Assembly: GCF_000768555.3 (NCBI RefSeq)
Contig: NZ_KN293975.1
Span: forward strand, 62,001-126,000
From: Roseovarius mucosus DSM 17069
GTDB lineage: Bacteria > Pseudomonadota > Alphaproteobacteria > Rhodobacterales > Rhodobacteraceae
Direction of reading: 5' to 3'
DNA length: 64,000 nucleotides
Numbering within the stretch: the first letter of the stretch is position 1; each line of letters opens with the position of its first letter. Position numbers and translations under genes: made by a program. Shown here one piece after another: positions 8,496 to 19,196 of the stretch. The notes below the pieces were generated by a model. It had not been told where the DNA came from. It was given only the letters and a program-made list of their open reading frames with translations, and searched no databases.

Positions 8496-10454
8496 TCAGG
8501 CGCCTTTCGGTTCGACGAACATGCGGCCACGCATTTCCATATGCAGCGCATGGCAGAACCACTGGCAGTAATACCAGTAGACCCCCGGCTTGGCTGCGAC
8601 AAAGGTGGTCGAGGCGGTGGCCTGCGGGGCGAGTTCCATCGCCACGCCGTGATCGCCCATGCAGAAGCCATGTGTCAGATCGTCGATGTCGTCGAGGTTG
8701 GTGACGATCACCGTCACCTCGTCGCCTTCCTTGACGGTGAAGCTCTCGATGCTGAACGAAGGGGCCACGCTCGACATGTAAACGCGCACCTTGTTGCCGT
8801 CGCGGATGATCGTATCGGTCCATTCGTCGATATTGACCCCGTCCTTTTCGGCCTGCGCGCGGGCATCTGCCCACATCGGATCGTTGCGATCCCAATTGTT
8901 ACGCGGGTTCACGATGGAACGGTGGACAATGATGCTGTCATGCGGTTCAGCAAAGGTGGGGCCGTCATGAAGGAGTGTCAGGTTTGTGCCATCGAGCGAG
9001 AAGAGCTGCTCGTTCTCGGGCTTGAGCGGGCCGACGTTGAGGAACCGATCCTTGGAAAATTTGTTCATCGAGATGAACCACTTGCCATCCGCCTCCAACG
9101 TCTCACCCATCGAGGTAGAGTTGTGGCCGGGCTGGTAATGCACATCCACCTTGGAGCGGATCGGATCGACGGTTTCGCCCGCATAGGCACGCACCGCATC
9201 CTCAATGTTCCACATGACAACCTGACTATCGAGAAAGAGTGTGGTCAGGGCGTTGCCCTTGCCGTCAAACGCAGTATGGAGCGGTCCGAGGCCCAGTTCC
9301 GGCTCGGCCACCACGGCAGAGCGCGGGTCGGCCCCTTCGTAGAAGACCGCGTCAAGCTTGCGCACGTCGATCACCGACACCGTGGGCGAAAGCTTGCCCG
9401 CGATGCAGAGGTGGATCTTGTCGGGGGCCATGTTGCAGCCATGCGGGTTGTTTGGCACGGGGATGTAGCGCGTATAGTCCTTGTTCTGGCCTTTGCGCCC
9501 GTCGATCACCTTGACGCCGTTCAATTCTATGAAATCACCCGCAGCGATGCCTTTTTCGATCTCGGCGAGGTTGAAGACCACGACATGATCGCGTTCAGAT
9601 TCGGTCATTTCCGGCAGCGAGATGCCCATTTCCGAATTGTAGCAGGTCGAGAAAGCATACTTGCCGTCATAATCGGCATCGGTGTTGTCGAGATTGCCCG
9701 AGACCATCACCTGCCACGCGACTTCCATCTTGTCGGCGTCGATGGCGGTGTAGAAGTTCACATATTGCGACGGATCGTCGAGGATTTGACCGTCATTGAC
9801 CATCGGGCCCTCATCCTCTCCATTGGCAAAGACATAGTTGGTGCGCGGCCATTTTTGCGGACGCAGACCGTGGATGGCCTTGGCATTGGGGATTTCGAGT
9901 ATCTTGTCGGCCTTCATCACGTCAAGGCGCACGCGGGCGACGCGGGTATTGGCCTTGTCGTTCATGAACAGGAAGCGCCCGTCATACTTGCCCTCGGTAA
10001 AGGACATGTGGACGTGGTGCAGGTCGCCATTGTCGTGTACCTTCTTGCCATTGGCGGCGAGGTAGTTCTTGGTGCGCTCAGACATCCCTTCGGTCAGAAC
10101 CTTGAGGGATTCATTGGTCTGGCCCCAGCCGGTCGCGGAACACCGGTTGAACACAGGAATGCGCATGAATTCGCGCATTGAGGGAATGCCGAGGATACGC
10201 ACCTCGCCGGTCTGGCCCGAGGACCAAAAGCCGTAATATTCGTCCAATTCGCCGGGCGCGAGATGAGATGAGGCTGCGGCGGCAGTGGCCTTGGTGGGGG
10301 CCGTTGCTGCGGCGGTTGCCACACCGGCCGCCCCGCCCAACAGCGCCATGCGCGACGCGCCTATTGCCCCAAAGGCCGCAGCGCCACCAGCGGTGGCCCC
10401 TAACAGGCCCCTGCGGCTGATCCCGGATTTCTTGGCATCGGTTGACATGATCAT
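8496..10454 (-). CDS. nosZ: Nitrous oxide reductase NosZ (Tat-exported, clade I)
   Basis: Catalyses the two-electron reduction of N2O to N2 in the periplasm. The 652-residue protein begins with a Tat signal (SRRGLLGA), which marks a clade I enzyme. The beta-propeller carries the CuZ histidines, including D-L-H-H-V-H; the C-terminal cupredoxin domain holds the CuA site [12 protein letters not shown] preceded by the acidic/His ligand region ([11 protein letters not shown]). Start: the ATG at 10454 overlaps the nosR stop (ATGA); a second ATG at 10448 is better spaced from the AAAGGA site, so either could be used. No key residue is missing. Confidence 0.97.
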   Translation of the reverse strand: MIMSTDAKKSGISRRGLLGATAGGAAAFGAIGASRMALLGGAAGVATAAATAPTKATAAAASSHLAPGELDEYYGFWSSGQTGEVRILGIPSMREFMRIPVFNRCSATGWGQTNESLKVLTEGMSERTKNYLAANGKKVHDNGDLHHVHMSFTEGKYDGRFLFMNDKANTRVARVRLDVMKADKILEIPNAKAIHGLRPQKWPRTNYVFANGEDEGPMVNDGQILDDPSQYVNFYTAIDADKMEVAWQVMVSGNLDNTDADYDGKYAFSTCYNSEMGISLPEMTESERDHVVVFNLAEIEKGIAAGDFIELNGVKVIDGRKGQNKDYTRYIPVPNNPHGCNMAPDKIHLCIAGKLSPTVSVIDVRKLDAVFYEGADPRSAVVAEPELGLGPLHTAFDGKGNALTTLFLDSQVVMWNIEDAVRAYAGETVDPIRSKVDVHYQPGHNSTSMGETLEADGKWFISMNKFSKDRFLNVGPLKPENEQLFSLDGTNLTLLHDGPTFAEPHDSIIVHRSIVNPRNNWDRNDPMWADARAQAEKDGVNIDEWTDTIIRDGNKVRVYMSSVAPSFSIESFTVKEGDEVTVIVTNLDDIDDLTHGFCMGDHGVAMELAPQATASTTFVAAKPGVYWYYCQWFCHALHMEMRGRMFVEPKGA

Positions 10455-12673
10455 TGTCCTTTCTTCATGTTTGGGTGGTTTGCGATCATCCGGTCCAGCG
10501 CTGCCGCGCTGTCTGAGGCGCTCTTGCGGCGCTTCAGTTGTTTGATGACGACCGGACATTTGGTCTCCGACTGGTAGAGAACCTGACAGTGCATGCAGTT
10601 GAGGCACTCATTGGGGTTGATCTCTCCGGTCGGATGGATGGCCTGAACCATGCATTCATGGGCGCAGGTCTGGCAGGGGTTGCCGCATTCACGATAACGC
10701 TTGAGCCAATCGAACATGCGCAGCCGGGCGGGAATGGCGAGCGCCGCGCCAAGCGGGCAGAGGTAGCGGCAATAGAACCGCTCGACAAACAACCCCGCCG
10801 CCAAGAGGGCCAAAGCATAGGCGACAAAGGGCCAGGCGCGGGCAAATTTGAGCACGATGGCGGTCTTGAAGGGCTCGATTTCCGCGAGATGCTCGGCCTG
10901 TTCGATCGAGGCCAGAGATACCCCGAAAAGGCCGAGGAAAATCATGTATTTGATCGGCCAGAGGCGTTCATGCAGGCCCCAGGGCAGGGTCCATTGCGGC
11001 ACGCCCAGCTTGCGCGCGATGCGGTTGGTCAGCTCTTGCAGCGCGCCAAACGGGCAGAGCCAGCCGCAATAGGCCCCGCGCCCCCAAAAGATCAGCGCTG
11101 CGGCGACTGCGAACCACAGGATAAAGGTCAGCGGATCGAGCAAGAACGCCTGCCAGCTGAAATCCGTGGTCAGCGCGCCAAAGAGCGCCATCAGGTTCAC
11201 GACCGAGAGTTGCGCATTGGCATACCAGCCCAGAAACACCAGCGTGACCGTGAGAAACCCCATGCGGAACCATGTTGTCGCCCGCTCAGAACGCACGAGG
11301 TAGCTTTGGAAAAAGAAGGCGAGGGTGAGGATCGTGAGCATCGCGCCAAGACCTGCGATTTCGACAGCCTTGTCGCGCCAGATACGGGACCAGAGAGCGG
11401 TTTGCGCCGCGCTCTCGGTCACGGCTTCGGGGGCCACAATGGGCGCAGGACCGGCGACGGGACGCAGGTAGGCGGCCGGTAACTGATAGCCAAGATCGAA
11501 GGTGGTAAAGACCCGTTCGATGGCCGCCACGTCACGCTGCGACAGGAGTTGCAGGCGCCATGGCTCTGCGGGATCAAAGTCGGCATCGGCGGGGATCTTG
11601 AAAATATCCATTTCCGAGAGCATGGGCGCGCCATCGGCCATGATTTCGCCCACGCGGCGGTGGCCCCGGTCGCGAAAACGCACCGAATCCTCGCCTTGCA
11701 CCAGAATGATGCGGTCGAACACGCCGCCGCGCACATAGCCCGATCCCTTGAAGGAATAGAGACCACGGGCGGCCACCAGAATGGCATGCTCACCCTCCTC
11801 TAGCCAATCGGTCAGATTGGCGAATTCCGCCTCGCCCAGCAGTCGCCGTCCGATGGCGGGCACGCTGATGAGCGTGGCATACATGTCGATATAGGTGTCG
11901 CTTTCGGGGGCGGTGATCGGGCGGGCGGCGGCGCGGGGATCGTCCATCCCGGCAAAGGCGGCATTGACCTGCCCCACATCCAGAGACATGCGGCGCAGCG
12001 TGCCATCCCCTGTCAGGGTGAGCCAGTCATCGGCGGCGTCTGCGTCAGGGTTCACCTCGAATTTCGGGCCGGTCGGGGCGGTGAGCGGCGCAAGGCCGCC
12101 CAAACCCAAAGCCCGCGCCACGCGAATGCCCGAGCGGGTGATTGAATCGTCGATCACCATGATGGTGACGGTCGCACCCGATATGATGTCAAGCTCATGC
12201 GCCGATCCGCCTGCTTCGGCCTCGGCGACCAGATCGAGGCCAACAAAATCCGCGACCAGTTTGGCCACTTTGGCCTCGGGGATGCCGATCAGAACGATGG
12301 GCTCAGAGTGTTTGACCAGCTTGACGCCGGTCAGCTTGGCATCAAGGCCGACAGCAACCATGACATGAATGGGTTTGCCGGAGTAGCCGGTGGTGCCCAC
12401 GAAATCGGAGGTGATGAAGGCCCAGCCAATCGTTTCTCCGCCCCGCAGCACTGGGGCCACAGGCACGTCACTGCGCATCGCGCCATAGCTGTCAGCACCC
12501 TCGACCAGCGTCGCGGCGGGCACTTCGGCCAGATAAGTTGCAAGGTAGGGGGATTGCGCCTGCGCCGCCGAGGCTAAAGTCAGCAGAACGATCCAGAAGG
12601 CGGCGATACGCGCCAGAAGGGCAATCGCACATAGGCGCAAGAGGGAGGCAAAAGGCATCGGGTGGTCTTTCAT
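10451..12673 (-). CDS. nosR: Membrane flavoprotein/polyferredoxin regulator NosR
   Basis: A 740-residue inner-membrane protein that passes electrons towards NosZ and is needed for nos expression. Order: signal/first helix (residues 15-38), periplasmic FMN-binding domain with flavinylation motif D-I-I-S-G-A-T (Thr168), several membrane helices from about 420, two CxxxCP motifs ([26 protein letters not shown]), and a C-terminal ferredoxin-like domain with clusters [12 protein letters not shown] and CLNCMHC. The motif Thr is the expected FMN attachment site, and NosX in the same operon the expected enzyme. The start at 12673 overlaps the stop of the preceding small gene (ATGA). Confidence 0.95.
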   Translation of the reverse strand: MKDHPMPFASLLRLCAIALLARIAAFWIVLLTLASAAQAQSPYLATYLAEVPAATLVEGADSYGAMRSDVPVAPVLRGGETIGWAFITSDFVGTTGYSGKPIHVMVAVGLDAKLTGVKLVKHSEPIVLIGIPEAKVAKLVADFVGLDLVAEAEAGGSAHELDIISGATVTIMVIDDSITRSGIRVARALGLGGLAPLTAPTGPKFEVNPDADAADDWLTLTGDGTLRRMSLDVGQVNAAFAGMDDPRAAARPITAPESDTYIDMYATLISVPAIGRRLLGEAEFANLTDWLEEGEHAILVAARGLYSFKGSGYVRGGVFDRIILVQGEDSVRFRDRGHRRVGEIMADGAPMLSEMDIFKIPADADFDPAEPWRLQLLSQRDVAAIERVFTTFDLGYQLPAAYLRPVAGPAPIVAPEAVTESAAQTALWSRIWRDKAVEIAGLGAMLTILTLAFFFQSYLVRSERATTWFRMGFLTVTLVFLGWYANAQLSVVNLMALFGALTTDFSWQAFLLDPLTFILWFAVAAALIFWGRGAYCGWLCPFGALQELTNRIARKLGVPQWTLPWGLHERLWPIKYMIFLGLFGVSLASIEQAEHLAEIEPFKTAIVLKFARAWPFVAYALALLAAGLFVERFYCRYLCPLGAALAIPARLRMFDWLKRYRECGNPCQTCAHECMVQAIHPTGEINPNECLNCMHCQVLYQSETKCPVVIKQLKRRKSASDSAAALDRMIANHPNMKKGQ

Positions 12674-13056
12674 GCTGTCGCTTTCGCGGCCGGGGGCGCG
12701 CGAATTTGAGCGATCAGTATTATTTCTGGATGATGTAGGTCTGCGCCGGGCTCTACCTGACCGGCACCTGTCACGCGCGGTGCATCAAGTTGAAACGGCG
12801 CGGTGACAACGGCGTGGGACCCGGTCTGTAAACAATGGTCGCACATTATCTTTTCGCAATGTGGCAGGTCTACCGGCGTGCCATCGCGGGCAAGATGGAC
12901 GGTTTTTTCGCCCTCGGACCCGGCGCAGATCACCATCTGCGTCAGCGTGGCCTTGAACGCGGCAAGACCTGCCGCCCGGCCTGCGGTCACAGCGCCCGAC
13001 GCCAAGGAAAGCGCAAGCATGCAAGTCAGCAGGAAAGGGGCATATATCCGGGTCAT
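12670..13056 (-). CDS. Small exported Cys-rich protein, first gene of the nos operon (DUF2946-like)
   Basis: A 128-residue product with a clear signal peptide (APFLLTCMLALSLASGAVTAG) followed by a short domain with conserved-looking cysteines: V-I-C-A-G-S-E-G, then P-H-C-E-K-I-M-C-D-H-C. This layout resembles DUF2946-type small periplasmic proteins linked to metal handling, but I am not certain of the family. I chose the ATG at 13056 because it sits directly before the signal peptide; the open frame runs 30 codons further upstream. Its stop overlaps the nosR start by ATGA, so it is the probable first gene of the nos transcript. A copper role is inferred from context and cysteines. Confidence 0.7.
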   Translation of the reverse strand: MTRIYAPFLLTCMLALSLASGAVTAGRAAGLAAFKATLTQMVICAGSEGEKTVHLARDGTPVDLPHCEKIMCDHCLQTGSHAVVTAPFQLDAPRVTGAGQVEPGADLHHPEIILIAQIRAPPAAKATA

Positions 13057-13090
13057 AGCGCAAGCATGTCTTGAGTCGCCGAAGCAGGCC

Positions 13091-13104
13091 TTGATATGGG
13101 TCAA
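13091..13104. promoter_or_regulatory. FNR/NNR-type box between nos operon and Rrf2 gene
   Basis: TTGAT-ATGG-GTCAA, a near-perfect FNR/DNR-family dyad. Its centre lies 41-42 bases upstream of the first nos-operon ATG (13056) and 98 bases before the divergent regulator ATG. A class II site placed at -41.5 would start the regulator transcript near 13139, or a leaderless nos transcript at 13056. Direction therefore cannot be settled from sequence. Site seen; activator (FnrL or an NNR-type protein) inferred. Confidence 0.75.
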
Positions 13105-13195
13105 ATAAAATAACTCTTTTGTGATGTAGCGTGACAAGCTGACCACTTGCCATTTCCAACGCTTTCGGAATGATGTCAGGTATTCGGAGGTTGGT

Positions 13196-13666
13196 ATGCG
13201 TCTAACAAAGTTTACAGATTATTCCCTACGTGTTCTGCTCTATGCCGCGACCCTGAAACCCGGTGAATTGACCACCATCGAGGAGACGGCAAAGCTCTAT
13301 GACATCTCACGCGCGCATCTCAAGAAAGTGGTGTTGCAACTGATCCATGAGGGGTTCCTGGAGGGGGTTCGCGGGCGCAGCGGCGGTTTTCGGCTTGCAC
13401 GGCCGCCGCGTGAGATCAACCTCGGGCAGGTGGTGCGCGGCATGGAACCAGAGTTCGCTTTGGCAGAGTGCTTTTCGTCCGACAACGCCTGTCGCATCAC
13501 CAAAGGCTGTCGGCTGCCGATCGTGCTCAACCTCGCCCTGACCAATTTCCTTAACACTTTTGACGACTTCACGCTGGCTGATTTGGCAATTTCGCCGCGC
13601 TATTTCGATGTGCCGCAGATGGATCAGTATCCACGACGCGGGCCGCATATGGCCGATCCTGCCTGA
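13196..13666 (+). CDS. nsrR: Rrf2-family iron-sulfur regulator, NsrR-like
   Basis: A 156-residue Rrf2 protein: winged helix-turn-helix at 1-70 (MRLTKFTDYSLRVLLYAA start, ISRAHLKKVV recognition helix, wing RGRSGGFRLA), then three cysteines at 92, 99 and 105 (C-x6-C-x5-C) that fit the [Fe-S] ligand set of the nitric-oxide sensor NsrR. In the Rrf2 family NO damage to the cluster releases DNA. It is divergent from the nos operon, which supports a role in denitrification/NO control rather than IscR-type control. An SD-like CGGAGG lies about 7 bases before the ATG at 13196. It is NsrR-like; the exact target set is unknown. Confidence 0.82.
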   Translation: MRLTKFTDYSLRVLLYAATLKPGELTTIEETAKLYDISRAHLKKVVLQLIHEGFLEGVRGRSGGFRLARPPREINLGQVVRGMEPEFALAECFSSDNACRITKGCRLPIVLNLALTNFLNTFDDFTLADLAISPRYFDVPQMDQYPRRGPHMADPA

Positions 13667-13750
13667 GGTCGTGTCTTAACGCGCGGCCTCTTGGCCTTGG
13701 TTTCATCTGCGTTTATCACGGGCCTCTCAGATCATCCGAGGGGGCCCAGA

Positions 13751-16090
13751 GTGACAGACACAGCCGAGCATATCGCCCGCATTATCGCCGCTGAAATCGA
13801 CGCGCGCCCAAATCAGGTAGCCGCCGCGGTGGGGCTGCTCGATGGCGGCGCGACCGTGCCCTTTATCGCGCGCTATCGCAAAGAGGTGACGGGCGGTCTC
13901 GACGATACGCAACTGCGCAATCTGGCTGAGCGGCTGACCTATTTGCGCGAGTTGGAAGCGCGGCGTCAGGTGATCCTGACCTCAATCAAGGATCAAGGCA
14001 AGCTGACAGAGACGCTCGCGCGTGCCATCGCCGGGGCTGAGACCAAGGCTGTGCTTGAGGATATATACCTGCCCTTCAAGCCCAAACGCCGCACCAAGGC
14101 GATGATTGCGCGCGAAAACGGGCTGGAGCCGCTGTTGCGGGCGATTCTGGCCGAGCGCTCTGCCGTGCCTGAGGAACTGGCCGCAGGCTATCTCAGTGAC
14201 ACCGTGGGCACCGTCAAAGAGGCGCTCGAGGGCGCGCGGGACATTCTGGCCGAAGAATTGACCGAGAATGCCACGCTTCTGGGCCGTTTGCGCGCGTTCA
14301 TGCGCGCCGAGGCCGTCATCAGTGCCCGCGTTTTGGCGGGTAAAGAAGAGGCGGGGGCCAAGTTCTCGGATTACTTCGACCACCGCGAGCACTGGTCAAA
14401 AATTGCTTCGCACCGCGCCCTGGCTATTCTGCGGGCTGCCAAGGAAGAGATCGTGACACTCGATATTGCCCCGGATCCCGACACGGGCACCCCGCGGGCT
14501 GTGGGCATGGTCGAGGCAGCGATTGGAATTCCCGGCAAAGGCCCGGGGGACATGTGGTTGCGGGGCGTGGCCGCTTGGACCTGGCGGGTCAAGCTGAGCC
14601 TGTCGATGTATGTCGATCTGATGGGCGAGTTGCGCAACCGCGCCCATGACGAGGCGATCACCGTCTTCGCGCGCAATCTCAAGGATTTGCTGCTGGCCGC
14701 CCCGGCGGGACCGCGCCCGACCTTGGGTCTCGATCCCGGTATCCGCACTGGCGTAAAGGCGGCGGTGGTGGATGCCACGGGCAAGCTGATCGAGACTGCC
14801 ACGCTCTATCCGTTTCAGCCCAAGAACGATCTGCGCGGGGCGCAAGTGGCGGTGCTCGAGATGGTGCGCAAGCATGGCGTGGAATTGATCGCCATCGGCA
14901 ATGGCACCGCCAGCCGCGAGACAGAGCGTATGGTGGCGGAGGCGCTGAAACTCTTGCCGCAAGGGGCCAAGCGACCGATGAGCGTCATCGTGTCCGAAGC
15001 GGGGGCGTCGGTTTATTCCGCCTCGGAACTGGCGGCCAAGGAATTTCCCGATCTCGATGTCAGCCTGCGGGGGGCGGTGTCAATCGCGCGGCGGTTGCAG
15101 GACCCGTTGGCGGAACTGGTCAAGATCACGCCGCAGTCGATTGGTGTGGGCCAGTATCAGCATGACGTCGATCAGCGGCGGTTGGTGCAGGCGCTCGATG
15201 CCGTGGTCGAGGATGCGGTGAACGCGGTCGGTGTCGATCTCAACATGGCCTCTGCCCCGCTTTTGGCGCGCGTGGCTGGGCTGGGCGCGTCCTTGGCACA
15301 GGCCATCGTGGCGCATCGCGACAAGGAGGGGGCTTTTGCCTCGCGCAAGGCGCTGTTGAAGGTGGCGGGGCTGGGACCTAAGGCGTTCGAGCAATGCGCC
15401 GGCTTCCTGCGTATCCGTGACAGCATTGAGCCGTTGGACGCGACATCGGTGCACCCAGAGGCCTATGGCGTGGCGCGGCGGATCGTCCAGGCCTGTGGGC
15501 GCGATATTCGCGCCATCATGGGCACACCCGAGACGCTGAATGGTCTGCGGGCCGAGGATTTTGTGGACGATAAATTCGGTCTTCCCACAGTGCGGGACAT
15601 CCTGGCCGAGTTGGAGAAACCCGGCCGCGATCCGCGCCCCAGCTTTGTCACCGCGCGGTTTGCCGATGGGGTAGACGATATCAAGGATTTAAAACCGGGC
15701 ATGTTGATGGAAGGCACGGTTACCAATGTCGCGGCCTTCGGTGCCTTTGTCGATATCGGCGTGCATCAAGATGGATTGGTGCATGTCAGCCAATTGGCCG
15801 ACCGTTTCGTCAAAGATCCGCATGAGGTGGTCAAGGCGGGTGATGTGGTCAAGGTCCGCGTGACCGAGATCGATGTCGCGCGCAAACGCATTGGCCTGAG
15901 TATGCGCAAGGAGGGCGGCGCGCCAGAGGCAAGGGGCGGCAAGGCACCCGACAAGGGCCAAGCATCGAAATCCGGCAAGCCGACGAACGCACGCCATAAT
16001 GCGCCGGTGCGCGCCGCCAAACCAGAGTCTCAGTCCGGTCAAGGGGCCTTGGGTGACGCCCTTCGCGCGGCCATGCGCGGTAAAACCTAG
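13751..16090 (+). CDS. tex: Tex-family RNA-binding transcription accessory protein
   Basis: A 779-residue protein of the Tex family, the usual length. N-terminal helical Tex domain ([19 protein letters not shown]), central YqgF-like nuclease fold ([17 protein letters not shown]), a helix-hairpin-helix region ([24 protein letters not shown]) and a C-terminal S1 domain ([26 protein letters not shown]). The S1 domain binds single-stranded nucleic acid; Tex influences transcription and RNA turnover. Start: GTG at 13751 yields the family N-terminus, while the frame continues to 13691. The 55-residue tail is rich in Lys, Gly and Ala. Confidence 0.93.
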   Translation: MTDTAEHIARIIAAEIDARPNQVAAAVGLLDGGATVPFIARYRKEVTGGLDDTQLRNLAERLTYLRELEARRQVILTSIKDQGKLTETLARAIAGAETKAVLEDIYLPFKPKRRTKAMIARENGLEPLLRAILAERSAVPEELAAGYLSDTVGTVKEALEGARDILAEELTENATLLGRLRAFMRAEAVISARVLAGKEEAGAKFSDYFDHREHWSKIASHRALAILRAAKEEIVTLDIAPDPDTGTPRAVGMVEAAIGIPGKGPGDMWLRGVAAWTWRVKLSLSMYVDLMGELRNRAHDEAITVFARNLKDLLLAAPAGPRPTLGLDPGIRTGVKAAVVDATGKLIETATLYPFQPKNDLRGAQVAVLEMVRKHGVELIAIGNGTASRETERMVAEALKLLPQGAKRPMSVIVSEAGASVYSASELAAKEFPDLDVSLRGAVSIARRLQDPLAELVKITPQSIGVGQYQHDVDQRRLVQALDAVVEDAVNAVGVDLNMASAPLLARVAGLGASLAQAIVAHRDKEGAFASRKALLKVAGLGPKAFEQCAGFLRIRDSIEPLDATSVHPEAYGVARRIVQACGRDIRAIMGTPETLNGLRAEDFVDDKFGLPTVRDILAELEKPGRDPRPSFVTARFADGVDDIKDLKPGMLMEGTVTNVAAFGAFVDIGVHQDGLVHVSQLADRFVKDPHEVVKAGDVVKVRVTEIDVARKRIGLSMRKEGGAPEARGGKAPDKGQASKSGKPTNARHNAPVRAAKPESQSGQGALGDALRAAMRGKT

Positions 16091-16105
16091 GCTGTCTCTG
16101 GGGGG

Positions 16106-16193
16106 TGGCGGAAGCTCAGGGATTCGAACCCTGGGTACCTCTCGGTACGCTGGTTTTCAAGACCAGTGCAATCGACCACTCTGCCAAGCTTCC
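16106..16193 (-). tRNA. tRNA-Ser (anticodon TGA)
   Basis: Minus strand, 88 bases with encoded CCA. Acceptor GGAAGCT pairs with AGCTTCC; anticodon loop CTTGAAA gives TGA; a long variable arm (class II) and T-loop GTTCGAATC are visible. Confidence 0.95.
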
Positions 16194-16462
16194 GTGCCGT
16201 GCCGAGGGCGTCATTCGGGATGTTCCGATGTCGCACTCATTTGTGGTTCAAACGTGCCTACAGAGGTCCGGGCGATTCTGAAAGGGGGGGATGACGGGGA
16301 AAATCGCGCATCGCCCGCCTGCGCACTTTTCACGCGGGGGGCAAGGCGCTAGAGTGCGGGCGCGCGACAGGACCGGGACGATAACAGGCAAGACCGGACC
16401 ACCGGCAGAGTACGCCGACCGCTTGCGCACATAGGCATGGGGCAAAGGGCAAGGGGCAAGAG

Positions 16463-17394
16463 ATGACATTTGCGGAACAGGGCAAGGGCGTGCAGGTGCG
16501 GGTATCGCGGCTCGTCTTAGTCGGTGCGGCGATGCTGCTGCTGGCGGGATGCGAAGAGGGCGCGCCTTCATGGCTCAAACCTGACCGCGCCGGGCAATCC
16601 TCTGCAGAGGGGACCACACCTGCGCGCGCGTCGGTCAGGCTGGTGGAGCGCGATGTCGAGGCCCCGGATGTGTTCCAGGTCACGGATATGGGGCTTTGGG
16701 ATGGACGACCATCGCTTGGCGGTGTCTGGGTGGCGCATCCCGATGTCAAGGAACCCGAGCGGGTCATTATCCGCAGCACATCGGGTTCGAAATTCGTGAT
16801 CGGCGCGCTTTTCCGTCGCGCGCGGGATATTCCCGGCCCGGCGTTGCAGGTGTCGTCGGACGCCGCAGCGGCCCTTGGTATGTTGGCGGGGGCGCCGGTT
16901 CAGCTCAACGTGACGGCCCTGCGCCGCGAAGAAGCCAAGGAAAGCAGCCCCGAGCCCGATACCGATCCGGAAGAGGCCGCAACACTTGCTGCTCCATCAG
17001 AGATCGAAGCCACAGCCCTTGATCCCGCTCGCTGGCGCCGCGGCGGCGCATTGACGCGGCCGAAGCTTCCGCAAGCACGGCGCCTGCGCCCCAAGCGATC
17101 GCGGCGGCAGCACCGCCCCCATCACCTGCGTCCACACCTGCTCCGGCGCGCGTCTCGGGGCTCGACAAGCCCTTTATCCAGATCGGGATTTTCAGTGTCG
17201 AGGAAAATGCGCGCAATACGGCGACCGCGATGCGACAAGCCGGAATGGTGCCCACGGTGCTGGAGCAAAACAGTCAAGGCAAGGCCTTTTGGCGGGTGAT
17301 CGTGGGTCCTGCGACCAACGCCTCAGAGCGCAGCGCGCTGCTAAAGAAGATCCAAGGCATCGGTTTTGAAGACGCCTATGCCGTCACCAACTGA
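16463..17394 (+). pseudogene. SPOR-domain lipoprotein with an apparent frameshift
   Basis: The first frame (from the ATG at 16463) encodes a lipoprotein signal with lipobox L-L-A-G-C (Cys about 30) and a domain ending in an acidic linker near 17022. After that this frame turns into Arg/Pro-rich nonsense to 17299, while the frame one base back carries a Pro/Ala linker and a complete SPOR domain (FIQIGIFSVEENARNTATAMRQ, WRVIVGP, KKIQGIGFEDAY) ending at 17394. One base appears lost between about 17023 and 17060, in a GC-rich stretch. SPOR domains bind denuded septal peptidoglycan. It lies 15 bases upstream of the carboxypeptidase gene. It may be a genuine mutation or a sequencing error. Confidence 0.8.
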
Positions 17395-17409
17395 GATCAG
17401 GAGGGTCTG

Positions 17410-18573
17410 ATGCGCCTAATCCGCCATATCGCCGCTGCCACGCTCTGCCTTGGGGTGGCACTACCTGTGCAGGCCTTTGAAACCAGTGCTAAGGCTGCCT
17501 ATGTCATGGACGTGACCACCGGGACGGTGCTCCTCGACAAGAACGCCGACACGCCCATGCCGCCTGCGTCGATGTCCAAGCTGATGACGCTTTATGTGGC
17601 CTTCGAGGCGGTGCGCAACGGGCGGCTGACACTGGACGAGCGCCTGCCGGTATCTCAGCACGCCATGAGTTATGGTGGCTCGACCATGTTTCTCGATACC
17701 ACCGACCGGGTGCGGGTCGAGGATTTGTTGCGCGGCATCATCGTCTTGTCCGGAAATGACGCCTGTGCGGTAATCGCCGAGGCGCTCAGCCCCGATGGCA
17801 CTGAGGCCGGGTTTGCCCGCTTTATGACGCAGCGTGCGCAGCAATTGGGCATGACCAACTCGATGTTTCGCAACGCCAGCGGCTGGCCTGCCGAGGGGCA
17901 TGTCATGAGCATGCGCGATCTGGCGCTGCTGGCGCGGCACATTATCGAGGATTTTCCCGAATTTTACCCGATGTTTGCCGAGACAGAGTTTCGTTTTGAC
18001 GGGCGCGCGCCCAGCAATATCAGCAATCGCAACCCGCTGCTGGGGCTGGGGATCGGGGCGGATGGGCTCAAGACCGGGCATACAGAACAGGCGGGCTTTG
18101 GCCTGACCGGCTCGGCCAAGCAGGGCGATCGGCGTGTGGTTTTTGTGATCTCCGGGCTGGCTACCGCAGCAGATCGCGCGCGCGAATCCGAGTCGATCGT
18201 GAACTGGGCTTTCCGGCAATTCGCCCAGAAGTCCGTGCTGACGGCGGGTCAGGAAGTGGCGCGTGCCGAGGTCTGGATGGGCGAAGCCCCCAGCGTGGGT
18301 CTGACTGTGGCCGAGGACGTGTCGACCTTGTTGCCGGTGCTCGATGGCGGCGAATTGAAGGGCGAGGTGGTTTACACCGGGCCGGTGCGTGCGCCGGTGG
18401 CCAAGGGCGATGTGGTGGCTGAGTTGGTCTTTGCGCCCCAGGGCCTGCCGTCGACGCGCGTGCCTTTGGTGGCTGCCGAGAATGTGGCGCAGGGCGGGTT
18501 CATGACACGTATACGCACGGTCTCGGGCGTGCTCCTGACGCGCTTGCAGCAGGGCCCCGAGGGGGCGCTTTGA
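17410..18573 (+). CDS. D-alanyl-D-alanine carboxypeptidase (PBP5/6-type, DacF-like)
   Basis: Removes the terminal D-Ala of peptidoglycan stem peptides in the periplasm. The 387-residue protein has a signal peptide (AAATLCLGVALPVQA), the active-site SxxK (S-M-S-K in PPASMSKLMT), SGN (LSGNDACAV) and KTG (DGLKTGHTEQAG) motifs, and a C-terminal beta-rich PBP5-like domain (about 275-360). A strong AGGAGG precedes the ATG by 5-6 bases. It probably forms an operon with the SPOR gene upstream and tmk, holB, tatD downstream. Confidence 0.95.
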   Translation: MRLIRHIAAATLCLGVALPVQAFETSAKAAYVMDVTTGTVLLDKNADTPMPPASMSKLMTLYVAFEAVRNGRLTLDERLPVSQHAMSYGGSTMFLDTTDRVRVEDLLRGIIVLSGNDACAVIAEALSPDGTEAGFARFMTQRAQQLGMTNSMFRNASGWPAEGHVMSMRDLALLARHIIEDFPEFYPMFAETEFRFDGRAPSNISNRNPLLGLGIGADGLKTGHTEQAGFGLTGSAKQGDRRVVFVISGLATAADRARESESIVNWAFRQFAQKSVLTAGQEVARAEVWMGEAPSVGLTVAEDVSTLLPVLDGGELKGEVVYTGPVRAPVAKGDVVAELVFAPQGLPSTRVPLVAAENVAQGGFMTRIRTVSGVLLTRLQQGPEGAL

Positions 18574-19196
18574 GCGGGCAGGGGCTGTTCATCAGCTTTG
18601 AGGGGATCGACGGGTCGGGCAAATCCACGCAGGCGCGGCGGCTTGCCGAGGCGTTGCGCAACATGGGGCGCGATGTGGTGCTTACGCGCGAACCGGGGGG
18701 CAGTCCGGGGGCCGAGGAAATCCGGCGTCTTGTGCTCGAAGGTGACAAGGACCGCTGGTCCGCCGAAACGGAAATCCTGCTCTTCACCGCTGCGCGGCGG
18801 GACCATCTGGAGCGGGTGATTGCCCCCGCACTGGCACGTGGCGCGGTTGTGATTTGTGATCGTTTTGCCGATAGCACACGAATGTATCAGGGCCTTGGCC
18901 GGAGTGATCTGCGCGGGCTGGTGGACCAGTTGCATGAGTTGATGATCGGGCGAGAGCCGGATGTGACGGTATTGATTGATATTGATCCCGGCGTGGGTCT
19001 GGGCCGCGCGCTGTCGCGTGGCGGGGGCGAGGCGCGGTTTGAATCCTTTGGCGAAGGGATGCAGGCACGAATGCGCGCCGGTTTTCTGGCCTTGGCGCAG
19101 GAATTTGCCCCGCGGTTTGCGGTGATCGACGGCGCGCGCGACCTGGACGCGGTGGCCGAGGACGTGGCCCGCGTGGTGCAGGCGCACCTGCCATGA
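18570..19196 (+). CDS. tmk: Thymidylate kinase
   Basis: Phosphorylates dTMP to dTDP. The 208-residue protein carries the P-loop GIDGSGKST near the N-terminus, the DRF motif (VVICDRFADSTRMYQG) and the substrate-binding LTREPGG. The start codon is TTG at 18570, overlapping the carboxypeptidase stop (TTGA); no ATG is available before the P-loop, so TTG is well supported. Its stop overlaps the holB start. Confidence 0.95.
   Translation: MSGQGLFISFEGIDGSGKSTQARRLAEALRNMGRDVVLTREPGGSPGAEEIRRLVLEGDKDRWSAETEILLFTAARRDHLERVIAPALARGAVVICDRFADSTRMYQGLGRSDLRGLVDQLHELMIGREPDVTVLIDIDPGVGLGRALSRGGGEARFESFGEGMQARMRAGFLALAQEFAPRFAVIDGARDLDAVAEDVARVVQAHLP

Noticed and set aside
8031..10181. 716-residue open frame on the plus strand, antisense to nosZ and nosD
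   Set aside because: Typical shadow frame in GC-rich coding DNA; the sense frames encode NosZ and NosD with all motifs, and the antisense product has no recognisable domain.
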